A stretch of 17,033 nt of DNA, from assembly GCA_934700415.1 (NCBI GenBank), contig CAKUXN010000008.1:1-17033 (forward strand), given 5' to 3'. Shown in pieces: positions 13,155 through 17,033 of the stretch. The notes under the pieces are model-generated. The model saw only the letters and a list, made by a program, of their open reading frames with translations, ran no database searches and had not been told where the DNA came from. Source of the DNA: an uncultured Candidatus Saccharibacteria bacterium (GTDB taxonomy: Bacteria; Patescibacteriota; Saccharimonadia; Saccharimonadales; Saccharimonadaceae). Positions within the stretch are counted from its first letter, which is position 1, and each line of letters begins with the position of its first letter. The position numbers were made by a program, and so were the translations under genes.

Positions 13155-13163
13155 TGCTATAAT
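13155..13163 (+). promoter_or_regulatory. Extended -10 promoter of dnaE
   Basis: TGCTATAAT ends seven bases before the dnaE ATG. No ribosome site lies in TTGATAT, and the -35 position is taken by the terminator stem. The predicted transcript begins at or next to the start codon, so dnaE is probably leaderless. Confidence 0.7.
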
Positions 13164-13170
13164 TTGATAT

Positions 13171-16100
13171 ATGGAACCAAAACTAAAGCCCAGTGATTTC
13201 GTCCATCTACACAATCACACTCACTATTCACTGCTTGATGGTCTGACTAAGGTCCCAGAACTAGTAGAATTTGTCAAAAACGAAGGTATGGAAGCCGTAG
13301 CTGTGACCGATCACGGCACAATGTCGGGCTTAGTGGAGCTTTATAAGGAGTGTAATGCTGCTGGCATCAAGCCCCTTCTTGGTCTCGAAACTTACGTCGC
13401 GACACGCAAAATGACTGATAAGGATCCGGCACACGACAAGCAAAGATTTCATATTACTTTAATTGCAATGAATAACAAAGGTTTTGAAAATCTTTGTCGA
13501 ATCATGAGTAACGCCGAGGAACACGGTAAATATTACAAGCCCCGCACCGATCATGATGAACTTAAAAAATACAATGAAGGTATCATTTGTTTGTCTGGTT
13601 GTATGGGTTCGGAAATTTCGGAAGCGATTAGAGCAGGAGATGATAAACGAGCTTTTGAATTAATTGATTGGTATCGAAATGTGTTTAAAGATAGATTTTA
13701 TTTGGAAATGCAAGACCATGGTCACCCAAAATCTTCCACTCATTCAGAGGAGCAGAAAAAAGTAAACGATTGGCATATGGCGCATGCCAAAGAGTTAGGA
13801 CTACCGCTTGTAGTAACCTGCGATGCACACTATTTGAAGCACGAAGATCAAGACGCCCACGAAGTGTTGCTCTGTATCGGTACAGCAGCAAATCTTTCCG
13901 ATACTAATCGCATGACCCTTAAGGATTATGACTTACACGTAATCCCAGCGCAAGAAATTATCGACCATTGGCAAGACACTTGCCCAGAAGCCGTACTTAA
14001 TACGAAAAGAATTGCTGACAGATGCAACGTGGATTTGCAACTCGGACGAATTTTGATTCCAAAGTTCCCAGTGCCAGACGGCGAGGACGAAAAGACTTAT
14101 CTCGATAAACTGGTTTTTCAAGGGTTGGTTCACCGTTATGGCGGCAAAAAATTAGAAGAAACTACTGAGCTTACTGTACCAGAATGTCGTAAAATTCTTG
14201 AAAAAGTAGACGAAGGACGTGAGGATGTACATAAAATATTACCACGCATCGATTATGAGCTTTCAGTAGTGGACAAAATGGGCTATAACGGTTACTTTTT
14301 AATCGTGCAAGATTTTATCAACTGGGGCAAATCGCAACGTATCGTATACGGACCAGGGCGTGGTTCAGCAGCGGGCTCAATTCTGGCATATGCGCTTCGT
14401 ATTACCGAACTTGACCCTCTAAAATACGATTTGCTTTTCGAGAGATTTTTGAATCCTGACCGTATTTCAATGCCGGATATCGACACCGATATTCAAGATA
14501 CTCGTCGTGACGAGGTGATAGAATATTGTTCGCATAAGTATGGCTTCGACCGAGTGTCAAACATTGTAACTTTCGGCAAAATGATGGCAAAGAACGCGGT
14601 ACGCGATGTAGCAAGAGTGCTGGAAGTTCCGTATGCGGAAGCGGATAGGCTCGCCAAAATGGTACCAGACCCAGTGCAAGGCCATCACGTGAAGCTCGCT
14701 AATGCTATCAAAGATGTTCCTGATTTGAAACACGAATACGAAACCAACCCAACCGCAAAAGAAGTGATTGATTTTGCTTCACGACTTGAGGGAACAATCA
14801 GAAATCACGGCGTCCACGCCTGTGGTGTGATTATTGCGCCAGATGATTTAGTAAAGTTCTTGCCACTTGAAGTGTCGGCCAAGGGTCCGATTGCGGCACA
14901 ATTTCCAATGGGCCAGGTGGAGGAGCTTGGGCTTCTTAAAATGGATTTTTTGGGTTTATCCAACTTGTCAGTGATTAATAACGCACTTCGGATGATTCGG
15001 AAAGTTTACCATGATGATATTGATTTATCAGCTTTGCCACTTGATGACCCGGAGACTTACGCATTATTACAAAGAGCTGAGACTACTGGTGTCTTCCAGC
15101 TAGAATCTGCTGGCATGAAACGTTACTTGCGTGACCTTAAGGCTTCAACCTTTGAAGATATCATCGCTATGGTAGCACTATATCGTCCTGGTCCAATGCA
15201 GTTTATTGATTCTTTCATTAAACGTAAGCATGGTGAAGAGGAAATTACCTATCTGCATCCCGGACTTGAGAACGCCCTTAAAAATACCTATGGTATTATG
15301 ATTTACCAGGAGCAGTTCATGCAGATTTCTAAGGAGTGGTGTGGATTTACAGGCGGTCAGGCTGATACTTTACGTAAAGCGGTAGGAAAGAAAAAGATTG
15401 ACCTCATGAAAAAGGTCAAGCCGGAGTTTATCAAAGGCGCGGTGGAAATCGGCGGTGCGACTGAAGAAATCGCTGAAACTTTTTGGGGCCAGCTACTAGA
15501 ATTTGCAAACTATTGTTTTAATAAGTCTCACGCCGCGTGTTACGCGCTAATTGCTTACTGGACGGCATATCTAAAAGCGCATTACCCAGATGCTTTCATG
15601 GCGGCTTTAATGACCGCTGATATGCGCTGGACCGATCGCTTGGCAATTGAGATTTCGGAATGTAAAAAAATGGGGTTAAAAGTCCTTGGCCCAGATATCA
15701 ACCAAAGCTATGGTGATTTTGCAATCGTAGGAGGCGAGAATACGATTCGCTTCGGACTTTCTGGTATCAAAAATATGGGTAAGGCTCTAGTAGAAGATAT
15801 CGTGATCCCAGAGCGCGATAAGAATGGACCATTTAAATCAATCTGCGATTTCGCTAAGAGAGTCGATTCAACTAAATTTAATAAAAAATCTTGGGAAGCC
15901 GCCATCAAGACTGGCGCGTTTGATAGCTTCGGTTCACGTTCTGACTTATTATTTAATCTTGAGGCTGTTCAAGCTTATGGGGCCAAAGTCCAAAAAGACG
16001 TGGGGTCTGGACAAGCTGATCTTTTCGCTATGATGGGAGAAGCAGGGGCAATTCCGGAAGTTGAAATCAAGCCGTCGCCTACGAAGTTCCCAGAAAAAGA

Positions 16101-16905
16101 ACAGCTCCTTTGGGAAAGGGATTTGATGGGTCTTTATCTTTCGGCGCATCCGTTAGATAAATACGATATCTATTTTGAGGAGCAGACTCACCCAATGACT
16201 TTAATTAATGCCGAAAATGACGGGCGCATGGTCACGATTGGTGGAATAATCACTGCTGTTAGAAGTCTACTTACCAAAAAAGGCGACAAAATGGCCTTTG
16301 TAAAAATCGAAAACAAAACCGACGAAACGGAATTTATTGTGTTCCCAAGTGTATTTGAGGAATATGGTGGAAAATTAGTCGTAGACAATGTAGTAAAAGT
16401 GCGTGGGCGAGTAAACGCCAAGGACAAAGACGGGAATTTGACTTCAGATGTAAAAATTCTAGCCGAATCAGTAGAGGTAGTGTCAGATGAAGTATTGGAG
16501 AATTATCAGTCTACTGGAACTAAACTTACTGCGCCAGTAGTCGCCCCAGCCAATGGGCGACGCAAATACAGTAAATCCTCAGCCGAGAAAGTATATAATG
16601 GCGGCGGGAACAAAGCGCCTAGCAATGTTCCGCTAGATGATACGCAGAGAGTTTTAAAGGAGCCACCAAAAGACCATCGTAAAGAAAGATTATATTTGTT
16701 AATCGAAAATCCAGAAGACGCAGAAACCTTAACTGCCATTAGAAGGCTTGCCGATCTTAATATGGGTATGCAAGAAGTGGTATTAGTGATGAAGGACGGA
16801 GAGACAAAGAGACCTCTTAGAATGCCATTCAAAGTAGAAATTTCAGATGATTTAATTTCTAAATTATCCGCCCTCATCGGCGCTGAAAAAGTGAAAGTAA
16901 AATAA
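13171..16905 (+). CDS. dnaE: DNA polymerase III alpha subunit, DnaE1 type
   Basis: 1244 residues. The replicative C-family polymerase. The N-terminal PHP domain (about 8-290) has HLHNHTHYSLLDG (12-24), TDHGT (46-50), GLETY (71-75), SGCMGSE (142-148) and CDAHY (217-221). The catalytic palm has YGPGRGSAAGS and PDIDTD, with Asp436 and Asp438, and the third Asp592 in KMDFLGL. Fingers include LYRPGPMQF and YQEQFMQI. QADLF (948-952) matches the internal sliding-clamp-binding motif. An OB-fold (about 1010-1100) and a C-terminal domain after a flexible linker follow. It is somewhat longer than E. coli DnaE (1160). No intein or frameshift is seen. ATG 13171 is used without a Shine-Dalgarno. Confidence 0.98.
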   Translation: MEPKLKPSDFVHLHNHTHYSLLDGLTKVPELVEFVKNEGMEAVAVTDHGTMSGLVELYKECNAAGIKPLLGLETYVATRKMTDKDPAHDKQRFHITLIAMNNKGFENLCRIMSNAEEHGKYYKPRTDHDELKKYNEGIICLSGCMGSEISEAIRAGDDKRAFELIDWYRNVFKDRFYLEMQDHGHPKSSTHSEEQKKVNDWHMAHAKELGLPLVVTCDAHYLKHEDQDAHEVLLCIGTAANLSDTNRMTLKDYDLHVIPAQEIIDHWQDTCPEAVLNTKRIADRCNVDLQLGRILIPKFPVPDGEDEKTYLDKLVFQGLVHRYGGKKLEETTELTVPECRKILEKVDEGREDVHKILPRIDYELSVVDKMGYNGYFLIVQDFINWGKSQRIVYGPGRGSAAGSILAYALRITELDPLKYDLLFERFLNPDRISMPDIDTDIQDTRRDEVIEYCSHKYGFDRVSNIVTFGKMMAKNAVRDVARVLEVPYAEADRLAKMVPDPVQGHHVKLANAIKDVPDLKHEYETNPTAKEVIDFASRLEGTIRNHGVHACGVIIAPDDLVKFLPLEVSAKGPIAAQFPMGQVEELGLLKMDFLGLSNLSVINNALRMIRKVYHDDIDLSALPLDDPETYALLQRAETTGVFQLESAGMKRYLRDLKASTFEDIIAMVALYRPGPMQFIDSFIKRKHGEEEITYLHPGLENALKNTYGIMIYQEQFMQISKEWCGFTGGQADTLRKAVGKKKIDLMKKVKPEFIKGAVEIGGATEEIAETFWGQLLEFANYCFNKSHAACYALIAYWTAYLKAHYPDAFMAALMTADMRWTDRLAIEISECKKMGLKVLGPDINQSYGDFAIVGGENTIRFGLSGIKNMGKALVEDIVIPERDKNGPFKSICDFAKRVDSTKFNKKSWEAAIKTGAFDSFGSRSDLLFNLEAVQAYGAKVQKDVGSGQADLFAMMGEAGAIPEVEIKPSPTKFPEKEQLLWERDLMGLYLSAHPLDKYDIYFEEQTHPMTLINAENDGRMVTIGGIITAVRSLLTKKGDKMAFVKIENKTDETEFIVFPSVFEEYGGKLVVDNVVKVRGRVNAKDKDGNLTSDVKILAESVEVVSDEVLENYQSTGTKLTAPVVAPANGRRKYSKSSAEKVYNGGGNKAPSNVPLDDTQRVLKEPPKDHRKERLYLLIENPEDAETLTAIRRLADLNMGMQEVVLVMKDGETKRPLRMPFKVEISDDLISKLSALIGAEKVKVK

Positions 16906-16938
16906 AAAGAGCCTCTCTTTGTAAGTTTGGCTCTTTTT
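16904..16938. terminator. Bidirectional terminator after dnaE
   Basis: AAAAAGAGCC (16904-16913) and GGCTCTTTTT (16929-16938) are exact reverse complements around a 15-base loop. T-tracts exist in both directions, so it can end both dnaE and the convergent minus-strand gene that stops at 16956. Confidence 0.88.
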
Positions 16939-16955
16939 GATTTACTAGCTTGGCA

Positions 16956-17033
16956 TTAGACTTTTGCTTTCCACATCGCTTTCAGATCAATCATGGTAGC
17001 ACTGCCCACGTTTTTGATTTGATAGGTATCTCC
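16956..17033 (-). CDS. C-terminal end of an unidentified gene (partial)
   Basis: An open minus-strand frame enters from the window edge and ends at TAA (16958-16956). It gives 25 residues beginning GDTYQIKNVGSATMID and ending KAMWKAKV. It is convergent with dnaE and shares its terminator. The piece is too short to assign a family. That it is coding at all is inferred from the open frame up to the edge and the terminator placed 18 bases after the stop. Confidence 0.5.
   Translation of the reverse strand, partial: GDTYQIKNVGSATMIDLKAMWKAKV

Noticed and set aside
1..17033. tRNA or rRNA genes, CRISPR arrays, insertion sequences or phage genes
   Set aside because: None was seen by eye: no regularly spaced direct repeats, no transposase or integrase motifs, and no cloverleaf candidates in the short intergenic gaps. 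A covariance-model scan was not possible here.

Overview
The window reads as a piece of a small bacterial chromosome from the Candidate Phyla Radiation, most likely Candidatus Saccharibacteria (TM7) or a close relative. This is an inference from the style of EF-Tu, S10 and DnaE, the compact layout, the overlapping reading frames and the FemX/Mur-type envelope genes; there is no rRNA or other phylogenetic marker to fix it. TGA is used as a stop in several ATGA/GTGA overlaps, which argues against the TGA=Gly code of Gracilibacteria/Absconditabacteria.

Layout. (1) 1-2281, minus strand: the first 760 residues of a large surface protein with a signal peptide, a thioester-type domain, Cna-B/SpaA-like isopeptide domains and a VaFE (T-Q ester bond) domain; its C-terminus lies beyond the window. 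(2) 2282-4519: tuf (EF-Tu), a small two-helix membrane protein and rpsJ (S10), each with its own promoter, with strong bidirectional hairpin terminators after tuf and rpsJ. (3) 4522-5712, minus strand: a ManC-like mannose-1-phosphate guanylyltransferase, convergent with rpsJ. (4) 5852-10904: a tightly coupled five-gene operon of a MurF-like ligase without the usual N-terminal domain, an alpha/beta hydrolase, a DegT-type PLP aminotransferase and two tandem FemX-like aminoacyltransferases. It shares its upstream region, including a 16-bp perfect palindrome, with the divergent manC-like gene. (5) 10994-13112: a six-helix DUF308/HdeD-like protein, a GalU-like nucleotidyltransferase, a one-helix membrane protein and a short glycine-zipper protein carrying an unusual Asp-Cys cluster. 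(6) 13171-16905: dnaE, DNA polymerase III alpha, with what looks like an intact PHP exonuclease site. (7) 16956-17033, minus strand: the last 25 codons of an unidentified gene.

Functionally, most of the accessory content concerns the cell envelope: sugar-nucleotide supply (ManC-like, GalU-like), a putative wall-building or wall-modifying cassette (Mur-like ligase to FemX pair) and a covalently reinforced adhesin. This fits an epibiotic cell that invests in surface structure. The core genes (tuf, rpsJ, dnaE) are interspersed.

Regulatory sequence is unusually legible. Seven plus-strand genes are preceded by an extended -10 element (six are TGnTATAAT, one TGATAAAAT). Three share the identical 11-mer TGTGCTATAAT. 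Two (the Mur-like gene and dnaE) lie so close to it that their mRNAs should be leaderless. The 3' T-tract of a terminator runs straight into such a promoter at least twice. The strongest candidates for something undescribed are the five-gene envelope cassette and the Cys-cluster glycine-zipper protein.
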